Source: an uncultured Lachnospiraceae bacterium (GTDB lineage: Bacteria; Bacillota; Clostridia; Lachnospirales; Lachnospiraceae). From it: a DNA stretch of 14,203 bases. The notes beneath the pieces are model-generated. The model searched no databases. It saw only the letters and a program-made list of their open reading frames with translations, and was not told where the DNA came from. Position 1 is the first letter of the stretch. Every line of letters starts with the position of its first letter. Positions 1 through 6,305 of the stretch are shown here, one piece after another. The translations under genes and the position numbers were made by a program. The DNA lies in the NCBI GenBank assembly GCA_910577785.1, contig CAJTNT010000070.1, forward strand, positions 1 through 14,203. Direction: 5' to 3'.

Positions 1-30
1 AAAATAGATTCTGAAAGCCCCATGAAATAA
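1..30 (+). CDS. Possible 3' end of an upstream gene (partial)
   Basis: Frame 1 reads nine sense codons (KIDSESPMK) and then TAA at 28-30. The next gene is a zinc-finger anti-sigma-like protein. Such genes usually follow an ECF sigma factor gene, so this could be the last codons of one. The fragment is far too short to identify by itself, and the assignment rests only on context. Confidence 0.2.
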   Translation, partial: KIDSESPMK

Positions 31-80
31 GGGCTGAAGATTCCGAGAAGTTATACAGCTGGAAAAGGAGGGATTTGAAC

Positions 81-620
81 ATGATTAAGATTACCTGTGG
101 GATATGCGAGGATCTGATGCCCCTGGTACAGGATGGGATTGCCAGCGAGGACAGCCGCCAGGCTTTGCGCCGCCATATCGAAAGCTGCCCCAGCTGCCAG
201 GCAATGTTCCAGGGGGAACTCCCTCCTTCGGATGGGCAGGATATCCTGGGGCAGAAAATCCTCTGGCAGCTAAAACACAAGGTACGGCTTTTTTCCCTTA
301 TGGCGCTGATGTGCGGCGTGTTCCTGGGGCTTTGCCTAACCGGGAGCAGCGGAATGTTCTACAATACACTGATTATGCCGCTGATTGGGGCTGTCGGCTA
401 CTGTCTGTTCCGCTGGAAAGCCATCTATACCATCCCCCTCCTGCTGCTAATCTTCTATCCCATCGCCACCGTTGCGTCGATGATACTGTCAGGCGAAATG
501 CTGGATGTATACTCTGCTGTGTCCTGGACAGTGATTTACAGCATTTTTGCCCTAACGGGCACTGCCATTGCGGGGCTGCTGCATTTTGCTTTCCGCAGGG
601 ATCAAAAACCTGATGATTAA
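81..620 (+). CDS. Zinc-finger (zf-HC2) anti-sigma-like membrane protein
   Basis: A 179-residue protein. The N-terminus has cysteines at residues 6 and 9, then HxxxCxxC (H32, C36, C39 in RHIESCPSCQ). This is the zinc-binding pattern of zf-HC2/ZAS anti-sigma factors, which hold an ECF sigma factor at the membrane. About residues 65-175 contain four hydrophobic segments, so the C-terminal half is a small polytopic membrane domain. The start is ATG 81, because AAAAGGAGGG lies at 63-72 at normal spacing; the in-frame TTG at 75 is only 2 nt from that site. The YfjL-like gene follows 82 nt later on the same strand and may be co-transcribed. Seen: the motif and membrane segments. Inferred: anti-sigma role, since the partner sigma gene would lie outside the window. 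Confidence 0.75.
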   Translation: MIKITCGICEDLMPLVQDGIASEDSRQALRRHIESCPSCQAMFQGELPPSDGQDILGQKILWQLKHKVRLFSLMALMCGVFLGLCLTGSSGMFYNTLIMPLIGAVGYCLFRWKAIYTIPLLLLIFYPIATVASMILSGEMLDVYSAVSWTVIYSIFALTGTAIAGLLHFAFRRDQKPDD

Positions 621-702
621 GGATATGAGCCCGAAGCGAGGGACGATGTAACTGGAAAACAGACAATTTAGCATCAAATTCTGTTTAAAAAGAAAGGAAC
701 CG

Positions 703-1584
703 GTGACGGAGATGAAAAAGAAAGGCTTAAAGCTGCTTGCGCTGGCAGGGGCGTTATTTCTCATAGTTCTCCTGGGGTGGACTGCCAATGGCCTGATTGG
801 CAATCCCATTTCCAGATACCTGGCAGACAAAAACGCAAGAAAATATCTAGAGAAGCATTTTCCAAACACAGATTATTACATTGAAGATACCAGTTATAGC
901 TTTAAGGAGGGCGCTTATATCGCAGATGTAAAAGCTCCCGGCAGCATGGATCGTTATTTTAGCATTACCATGGATATGGCTGGGCGATACCGCTGGGACA
1001 GCTATGAAAATGTGGAAGATGGATTTCATACCTTTTTACGGCTGGATGAGGAATATCGGAAATTGACGGACAGCGTCCTGGAAAGCCCTTCGTTTCCCTG
1101 GCATGGCGATATTATGTATGGAACCCTGGAAATTTATGCTAAGGAAGATCGCCTGTCAGAGGAGGAAGATGAGCATGGCGCAGATAAAGATGATGATTTC
1201 CCAGATTATGCATTGGCACAGGAAGAACTTGAGCCAGATAAGCTGTATGACATCCGCCAGCTTGGGGCACAGGCTGGGCATTTGATGATTTATATAGAAG
1301 GCGATACCATTACGGCGGAAAAAGCAGCAGAAGCAATCCTTGGCGTCAAACATTCTATGGATGACGCAGGGGTTCCTTTTTACGCTATGGAATTCCACTT
1401 GAGGGAGCCTCTTTCAGAAAATGGCACACGGGAAGAAAAGAGTATTGATGTTTTGGAAATTTTATATCAGGATATGGAGGAAGGCAGTATCCTCCAGCAG
1501 GTACGGCAGGCAGATAAGGCCGCCAAGGAGCGTTATGCACGGGAGGAAAAGGAAGATGAAGAAGCGTATGGAGCGTTGGAGTAA
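703..1584 (+). CDS. YfjL-like membrane-anchored protein
   Basis: A 293-residue protein. A short basic N-terminus (KKKGLK) is followed by one hydrophobic segment at about residues 9-29, giving a signal anchor with most of the chain outside the cell. The region with SRYLADKNARKYLEKHFP and a following SYSFKEGAY..V..P is reminiscent of the Bacillus subtilis YfjL family, whose function is unknown. Residues ~150-175 form a very acidic stretch rich in E and D. The start is uncertain: GTG 703 lies only 3-4 nt after AGAAAGGAA (691-699), while ATG 712 lies about 12 nt after it. It follows the anti-sigma-like gene and is probably in the same operon. Family recognition is from memory of sequence pattern, and no function should be inferred beyond a cell-surface protein. 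Confidence 0.7.
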   Translation: MTEMKKKGLKLLALAGALFLIVLLGWTANGLIGNPISRYLADKNARKYLEKHFPNTDYYIEDTSYSFKEGAYIADVKAPGSMDRYFSITMDMAGRYRWDSYENVEDGFHTFLRLDEEYRKLTDSVLESPSFPWHGDIMYGTLEIYAKEDRLSEEEDEHGADKDDDFPDYALAQEELEPDKLYDIRQLGAQAGHLMIYIEGDTITAEKAAEAILGVKHSMDDAGVPFYAMEFHLREPLSENGTREEKSIDVLEILYQDMEEGSILQQVRQADKAAKERYAREEKEDEEAYGALE

Positions 1585-1633
1585 AGGTTCCGTTCTTGTT
1601 CCGCATTTCCTAATTGCAGCAGCGCATGAAAAA

Positions 1634-1659
1634 TCCCTGGAAGGTTTTTCTTCCAGGGA
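1634..1659 (-). terminator. Bidirectional terminator hairpin between convergent genes
   Basis: A perfect 10-bp inverted repeat, TCCCTGGAAG (1634-1643) and CTTCCAGGGA (1650-1659), with a 6-nt loop. Read on the minus strand it is followed at once by TTTTT (1633-1629), a standard intrinsic terminator for the AllA-family gene that ends at 1707. On the plus strand, where the YfjL-like gene ends at 1584, the downstream tract is only moderately T-rich. Confidence 0.8.
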
Positions 1660-1706
1660 CTTCCTATTTCAAAATCGTTTTAAATAACACCAAACTCGTT
1701 CAGGCG

Positions 1707-2123
1707 TCAAATACACGTTCCTATGGAAATCGGCTTTTCATGATCGTAAAATTCCGCTGCAACCTCCAGGTTTTCGGTAATCTTTACCTCCGCTACTTCT
1801 GTTAAGGAAAGTACCTGATGCCAGACTCCCTTTTTCAGGCAGATTGGCTTGTCTAAGAGAAAGGCATGGTAATCTTCTGGCGTATCGTGTTCCGCTACCA
1901 GCAAAACCGTAATGCCTTTTAGCGGCTCAAAGCTTTCCTTGGAATAGGGATGGCACTCAAACTGCTGGATGCTGTGGTTGGAATAACGGTAGATACCAAT
2001 TCTCCATGGGTCATTCTCCTCCCGTTCTACCACACAGAACCCCCCCTTAGCGGGATCGGGATGTTCAATGACAGTGCCAAACGGCGCAAAGGCCTCTTTC
2101 GTAACATATTCTAATAATGCCAT
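1707..2123 (-). CDS. AllA/ureidoglycolate lyase-family cupin-like protein
   Basis: A 138-residue protein matching the AllA family (ureidoglycolate lyase, 160 residues in Escherichia coli). The family landmarks HPYSKESFEPLKG (compare HPxSxQAFxPL) and KKGVWHQVL (compare GxWHHPL) are present, as is the N-terminal FAPFGTVIE. The fold is a beta-rich cupin-like barrel and the protein should be cytosolic. The start is ATG 2123-2121, preceded by GGAAAGGAG (2137-2129). It lies just downstream of a glycosidase gene on the same strand, with no allantoin-pathway gene nearby. A sugar-related role is therefore as likely as ureidoglycolate cleavage. Family assignment is fairly firm; the substrate is unknown. 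Confidence 0.8.
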   Translation of the reverse strand: MALLEYVTKEAFAPFGTVIEHPDPAKGGFCVVEREENDPWRIGIYRYSNHSIQQFECHPYSKESFEPLKGITVLLVAEHDTPEDYHAFLLDKPICLKKGVWHQVLSLTEVAEVKITENLEVAAEFYDHEKPISIGTCI

Positions 2124-2190
2124 AGGTACTCCTTTCCTGATTATGCTATTAATCTTCTGATTTCGTTGGTTATTATTGTGATTGCCCTGC

Positions 2191-2396
2191 TTACGCTTCC
2201 TGTTCTTCTTGGAAATAGATCTGGACGTCTGCCTTCTGTTCCTCCCCCTTCACGCAAAGAATCAGCAGGCTGCCCTTCTGTTCCAGGCTGCACGCCGCGC
2301 CGGTATATTGGAGCGCTGGCCTGGCATATCCTTCTGGCAGCACCCCAGCTCCAACGGCTTCCCCGTAAAGCTTTGGCTAATGCACCCAAGGTAAGA
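2191..2396 (-). pseudogene. Detached 3' end of the GH36-like gene (behind a stop and a frameshift)
   Basis: Immediately after the TAG at 2399-2397, the same frame continues with SYLGCISQSFTGKPLELGCCQ before losing sense near 2345-2325. The frame displaced by one base then reads ARPALQYTGAACSLEQKG and, further on, ADVQIYFQEEQEA, ending at TAA 2193-2191. Together these ~68 codons look like the C-terminal beta-sandwich of GH36 enzymes, where a W-E-x-x-Y-L-G type segment follows the F-D-F-W motif. Restoring a sense codon at the TAG and one base near 2335 would give a protein of about 670 residues. The lesion could be real decay or, for the frameshift, a sequencing error. Confidence 0.65.
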
Positions 2397-4202
2397 CTAC
2401 TCCCAAAAGTCAAAGACATGGTATGCCTTTGCAGGGTCTAAGCCCAGGCTCTCCAAGGGGATTGTGCTTTCCCGCAGAGGGATGGCGGCAAACCGTCCCG
2501 CCACGCACCATTGCTTCCCATGGTGGTTCAAATGGAATGCCCACAGCGTGGAAAAGGGATGGCTTTTATCCATTCCGGGGAAATTCCCCGCCATATGGTA
2601 GGCGTCTTCCAGATTCACTTCCTCGGCTGACACAGGCTTTTCGTTTGACTGTACGGCAAAGCCGTGAAGCTTTGTCCAGGTATAGGCCGGATATTCAAGG
2701 CTCAGGGGACCGGTTTCTGCCGTCCGGGTGGGCAGCGGGGGCAGGGTCTTTTGGATAACTTCTAATTTTTCTTCGGTATAGGCATCCTCCGTATCGCTGA
2801 GCATATACAGGCCGCCAGAGAGGGAAATCAGGGACAGCACGCTTTTGGCCCAATCCAGGCGCGTGCGCACGCACACATGGTCAGGGTCATTCAAAAAGAG
2901 GATACGCTGGGTATGGAACCAGCGGGCGCTCTCAAACAGCTGCATACGGATTCCTGCCCAGGTCGGGTTGGCATCCATAGAGATCCGGCAGGCATCCGCC
3001 ACGCCGATTACCTCGTGCATTTCTCCCCAGCTTGCCAGGTAATAGATATCCTCCCCAAGGCCTTCCCGGGCGGCTTCCATATAGGCGCGGAACTTCCGGC
3101 TGGCCTCTTCATTAGACATTATACCAAGGCGCACGGCTTCGTGCAAGCCGTCAAATAATAAATGACGGATGGCGTCTATTTTCACATATTGATAGCCTTC
3201 CCTGGCAAAGCTTTGGAAAATGGGGCGCACTTGGCTCTCTAAGGTTTCTGGCGTGCAGTTATAGAGGTAGTCAATCCATTCTCCCTTTAAGGGCTTGCCT
3301 TCGTGGAAAATTAAGTTTTGGGGATGGTATTGGGGGAATGTATCATTGGTGATATTGGCGTTTGTCCAGATTGCTGGCTGGAAGCCGTGGCTGCGGATGG
3401 TGCGGACGATGGATACATGGCCGCCTGGGAATTTTGATTCCTCGCAGGCCATCCAGCCTTCCTCCATGTTTCCTTGCGGGCGGAAGGGGAGCGGCATCTT
3501 CTGGTAGCCGTCGTCTACCTGGATATAGGTAAGGCCATAGGCTTTTAGCTTTTCTTCCATAAATGCTGCAATGGACGCCACCTTTTCCATATCAATCTCG
3601 CGGCGGAATGCCTCCCAGGAACACCAGCCGGCAATCTGCTTAGGGTTGGGCTTGCGTTTCCATGGCTCGTGGTAGCGGTAGCCTAGGTGGAACCTGTAAT
3701 AGTGCATCCGCAGGTTGATGAAGATGGCTTTTTTGGAGAGATGTACCCGCATTTTGGCTATACGGCAGGTTTCGGTTTCTTCAAAATAGGGGGTTTGCCA
3801 ATGCCATTCGCCGCCGTTTACATCAATTAATAGATCTTGGCTGATATCATAGAGGCCATTGACGCCGTGGAGCAGCACGTTTCCGCATTGGCCCAGGATT
3901 GCCTCATCCGCCCCGGCGCGGTGCGGCTTTATATTGATAGCGTCTTTGCTGAGGCGGAACTCTAAGGTTGTCCAGACGGGGGTGTCTACTTCCAGATAAA
4001 TCTGCTGTACATAAGCAATGCTCTGCATTGTGCCATCCGATCCATGGCGGTAGCCTACATCGCCTTCGCCTGGAATGGCGGAGGTAAGGATGGTTGCGCC
4101 GTTGTATTCGTAAGAGAGCGTACGGGTCTTGGGATCCCAGTGATGCAGGGCGTGGGCGAGGGGCGGAACTTTTTGTATGGGGTGGATATTTTCATTATTC
4201 AT
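2397..4202 (-). CDS. GH36-like alpha-galactosidase family glycosidase, C-terminally truncated
   Basis: A 601-residue cytosolic protein with no signal peptide. Residues ~1-180 form the N-terminal beta-supersandwich. From ~190 the (beta/alpha)8 barrel begins with the clan hallmark GWCSW (192-196) and QVDDGYQ (228-234). By position the nucleophile candidate is Asp343 in YVKIDAIRH and the acid/base candidate is Asp410 in CRISMD. The likely reaction is retaining hydrolysis of alpha-galactosides, but close relatives vary in substrate. The start is ATG 4202-4200 with AGGAGG upstream at normal spacing. The frame stops at TAG 2399-2397 directly after HVFDFWE, short of the usual C-terminal beta domain, whose remains are still readable downstream. 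The catalytic barrel is complete, so residual activity is possible. The AllA-family gene follows, probably in the same operon. Confidence 0.85.
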   Translation of the reverse strand: MNNENIHPIQKVPPLAHALHHWDPKTRTLSYEYNGATILTSAIPGEGDVGYRHGSDGTMQSIAYVQQIYLEVDTPVWTTLEFRLSKDAINIKPHRAGADEAILGQCGNVLLHGVNGLYDISQDLLIDVNGGEWHWQTPYFEETETCRIAKMRVHLSKKAIFINLRMHYYRFHLGYRYHEPWKRKPNPKQIAGWCSWEAFRREIDMEKVASIAAFMEEKLKAYGLTYIQVDDGYQKMPLPFRPQGNMEEGWMACEESKFPGGHVSIVRTIRSHGFQPAIWTNANITNDTFPQYHPQNLIFHEGKPLKGEWIDYLYNCTPETLESQVRPIFQSFAREGYQYVKIDAIRHLLFDGLHEAVRLGIMSNEEASRKFRAYMEAAREGLGEDIYYLASWGEMHEVIGVADACRISMDANPTWAGIRMQLFESARWFHTQRILFLNDPDHVCVRTRLDWAKSVLSLISLSGGLYMLSDTEDAYTEEKLEVIQKTLPPLPTRTAETGPLSLEYPAYTWTKLHGFAVQSNEKPVSAEEVNLEDAYHMAGNFPGMDKSHPFSTLWAFHLNHHGKQWCVAGRFAAIPLRESTIPLESLGLDPAKAYHVFDFWE

Positions 4203-4259
4203 GGGGGAGTCCTCCTGGAGTGATTATTATTGTACGTATGAAAATATGGACACTGCTTC

Positions 4260-4327
4260 GGGCGGGCCATCCCCTACGCAGACGGGGCAACGCCCCTGAA
4301 TTGTCTGTTTAAGGGGATGGCCCGCCC
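4260..4327. repeat. Large nested palindrome in the intergenic region
   Basis: Arms GGGCGGGCCATCCCCT (4260-4275) and AGGGGATGGCCCGCCC (4312-4327) are perfect 16-bp complements. Inside them CAGAC (4279-4283) pairs with GTCTG (4303-4307), and GGGGC (4284-4288) pairs with GCCCC (4292-4296) around a 3-nt loop. The whole 68-nt unit folds into one long stem-loop. No T-tract follows on either strand, so it is not a canonical terminator. It sits between the 3' end of the broken large glycosidase and the start of the GH36-like gene. It may be a REP-like or MITE-like extragenic repeat. No second copy occurs in this window. The rest of the 4203-4412 gap holds no gene that I can see. Confidence 0.7.
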
Positions 4328-4412
4328 AAATCAGCTAGTATTGGTATCGGCAGAGTCTGCTTACAAAACTTTTAGGTAAGCCGTAAATGCATGAACCTAC
4401 GAAATTGTTATG

Positions 4413-5468
4413 CTATTTCTTACAGCGGATGTCTTTGGACGCAAAGCCTCTTATATTCTTGGCTTTGATGGTCTTATATGCATAGATGCGGTAAGAATAG
4501 GTTTTGTTCTTGTTGGCTTTCTTGTCTGTATATTTTACCTTATTCTGGCCTTTGACGGTGGCGATTTTCTGCCATTTTTTGCTGCCTGCGGCTTTTCGGT
4601 ATACGTAATAGCCGCTTACTTGTGATACTTTTTTCCAGGAAAGCTGTATGGCGCTGGATTTCCTCTTGGCTGTCACTTTTTTGGTTGCCGCAGGGATGGG
4701 CCTTGCTTTCACTGACTTAGAGGGTGTTCCTTTCACCAGCTTTCCGTTCTGTGTCCTGTATGCCACGACTTTGTAGTAATAGTACTGGTTTGTCTTAAGG
4801 TTTTTATGGAGCCAGGATGTTGTTTTGCTGCCTTTTAGGGTCTTGACTGTCTTCCAGGGCTTGGAAGGGGCTGTCTTTACTAAAATTTGGTAGCCTTCTG
4901 CATTGCTGGCTTTCTTCCAGGTTAGCTTGATGGAAGTTGTACTAGCGGAAGCCGCCTTGGCTTTTACGGCGCCTGGCTTTTTCACAGGCGTTACAGGGGC
5001 AAGCTTCTGGAGGCTACGGATTGCATCTTCCAGCTTCTGGAGCGCTGCATCTACCTGCGTCTGGCTGGCGTCTTCCTTGCTTAATACGCTTTCTGCGGCC
5101 TGCAGTGCGCTCTTTAAAACATTCCAGCTGGCAGCTGTATAATCGCTGGATTTCAGCGCTTTTGCCTCGTTTACTTTTTTCTGCAGGCGGGTCTTATCTG
5201 CCTTTGGCACAACTTTTTCCAAAGCGTTGATTGCTGCTGCCAACTTCTGGTATGCCGCGTCTGCCTCGGACTGTTTCGCATTCGCCTCTTTCAATGTCCC
5301 TTCTGCTTCTGCCAGGGCTTTTTCCAGCTCTGTCCAGCTCACTGGTGTATAATCTACGGCTTTTAAAGCTTTCGCTTCGCTTACTTTCGATTCCAAAGCG
5401 GACTTGTCCGCCACTTTCTGTTCCAGCCTGCTTATGGCATCTTCTAATTTCTTTAATGCTGCATCCAC
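4413..5468 (-). CDS. Open segment of the broken glycosidase: FIVAR repeats and two Fn3 domains
   Basis: The 3' open segment, 351 codons from GTG 5468, though sense coding continues upstream to about 5522 as ALGEAEELLQKPEPKPSE. FIVAR-type helical repeats occur at ~1-155 with a 70-residue (210-bp) period: DKSALESKVSEAKAL at 21 and DKTRLQKKVNEAKAL at 91. Two Fn3-like domains follow at ~165-255 and ~258-351, rich in lysine. There is no LPXTG motif. FIVAR and Fn3 modules in clostridial secreted glycosidases are accessory binding or spacer domains, so this piece has no catalytic role. It has no convincing ribosome site of its own and is unlikely to be a free-standing gene. The TAG at 4415-4413 looks like the natural end of the ancestral gene. 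Confidence 0.7.
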   Translation of the reverse strand: MDAALKKLEDAISRLEQKVADKSALESKVSEAKALKAVDYTPVSWTELEKALAEAEGTLKEANAKQSEADAAYQKLAAAINALEKVVPKADKTRLQKKVNEAKALKSSDYTAASWNVLKSALQAAESVLSKEDASQTQVDAALQKLEDAIRSLQKLAPVTPVKKPGAVKAKAASASTTSIKLTWKKASNAEGYQILVKTAPSKPWKTVKTLKGSKTTSWLHKNLKTNQYYYYKVVAYRTQNGKLVKGTPSKSVKARPIPAATKKVTAKRKSSAIQLSWKKVSQVSGYYVYRKAAGSKKWQKIATVKGQNKVKYTDKKANKNKTYSYRIYAYKTIKAKNIRGFASKDIRCKK

Positions 5469-5469
5469 C

Positions 5470-6270
5470 TCAGACGGTTTGGGCTCTGGCTTCTGAAGCA
5501 GCTCTTCGGCTTCTCCTAATGCACAGGGAGGCTGCCGTGGGTTCTGTTCCGTCCGTTGTATAATGGATGGCTGCGCCTTCGGTGGCTGTTGCCAGGCTTA
5601 CTACTATCGGTTCCTCATAAGAGCCGCTGGCCTTATCTGGGGAAAGCGGCGCAACTTTTTCCATATTTCCCTGGACGGTTATGGTGCAGGCCGCCGTCTT
5701 CCCTCCGTCCACGGAAGTACCTGTAATCACTGCCGTGCCTGCCGTCTTGGCTGTCACAATCGAAGCGTTGGACACCTCCGCCACTTCCGGGTTGCTGCTG
5801 TGCCAGCGGATCCCCTGGTCGGTCGCGCCTTCCGGCACAATCTGCGTATGCAGCTTCTTCCTTGCCCCTGCCTCCAGCGTCAGGTTTTCTTCTGCAAGCT
5901 TCACTTCCTGCACATGCTTGAATTTCCTGCCCATGTCGGCGCCTGCCGGCACAATGGAATAGCCTTTTCCTGCTGGAACAGATAAAGTGATCCTGCCATC
6001 GCCAGCTTCCACGCCAGACATGGCCGGCTCTGCCATTTCATTGCCTGTGATCTCATATACATCCACAGCTTTTACGCCTTCCCATCCCCTGGGGAATTCC
6101 CAGGTACGGTTCTGATATCCGCTCTTGCTGAATGCGATAACCTCTGGATAATCTTCGTTCCAAAGGGCAGGGATAAAATAGTCGTTCCCTTCCGCCAGGA
6201 CTTTCCCATCCTCTTTGATGACAACGCCCTTGGCCGTATTCTCTGTCGTCACGCCATCCGAAAACTGCAC
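5470..6270 (-). CDS. Open segment of the broken glycosidase: C-terminal catalytic beta region, BIG2, partial CHB_HEX
   Basis: The middle open segment, 266 codons from GTG 6270. Sense coding in this frame starts earlier, near 6372, with RQNPTSWLSDFA. Residues 1-112 are the beta-rich region after the catalytic barrel (YFIPALWNEDYPEVIAFSKS, then ITLSVPAGKGYSIVPAG). Residues ~120-198 are a BIG2-type Ig-like domain (IRWHSSNPEVAEVSN, then TAGTAVITGTSVDG). Residues ~206-248 are the first half of a chitobiase-type C-terminal domain (IHYTTDGTEPTAAS). After TAAS the sequence changes abruptly to a nonsense arginine-rich tail of about 18 residues. That tail is the frameshifted FIVAR sequence, so the segment ends at a deletion junction and not at a natural stop. 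Confidence 0.7.
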   Translation of the reverse strand: MQFSDGVTTENTAKGVVIKEDGKVLAEGNDYFIPALWNEDYPEVIAFSKSGYQNRTWEFPRGWEGVKAVDVYEITGNEMAEPAMSGVEAGDGRITLSVPAGKGYSIVPAGADMGRKFKHVQEVKLAEENLTLEAGARKKLHTQIVPEGATDQGIRWHSSNPEVAEVSNASIVTAKTAGTAVITGTSVDGGKTAACTITVQGNMEKVAPLSPDKASGSYEEPIVVSLATATEGAAIHYTTDGTEPTAASLCIRRSRRAASEARAQTV

Positions 6271-6305
6271 GGAGCTGTCGGTGGCCGAAATACGGTCAAA
6301 ATGGT

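Noticed and set aside
2859..2879. A 21-nt alternating purine-pyrimidine run containing the palindrome GCGTGCGCACGC (2861-2872), potentially Z-DNA prone.
   Set aside because: It lies inside the GH36-like coding frame, where it encodes DHVCVRT-type residues, so codon content explains it without a regulatory role.
5000..5520. Short repeated DNA blocks about 210 bp apart.
   Set aside because: These are tandem FIVAR protein repeats within the broken glycosidase, not a separate DNA repeat or CRISPR array.
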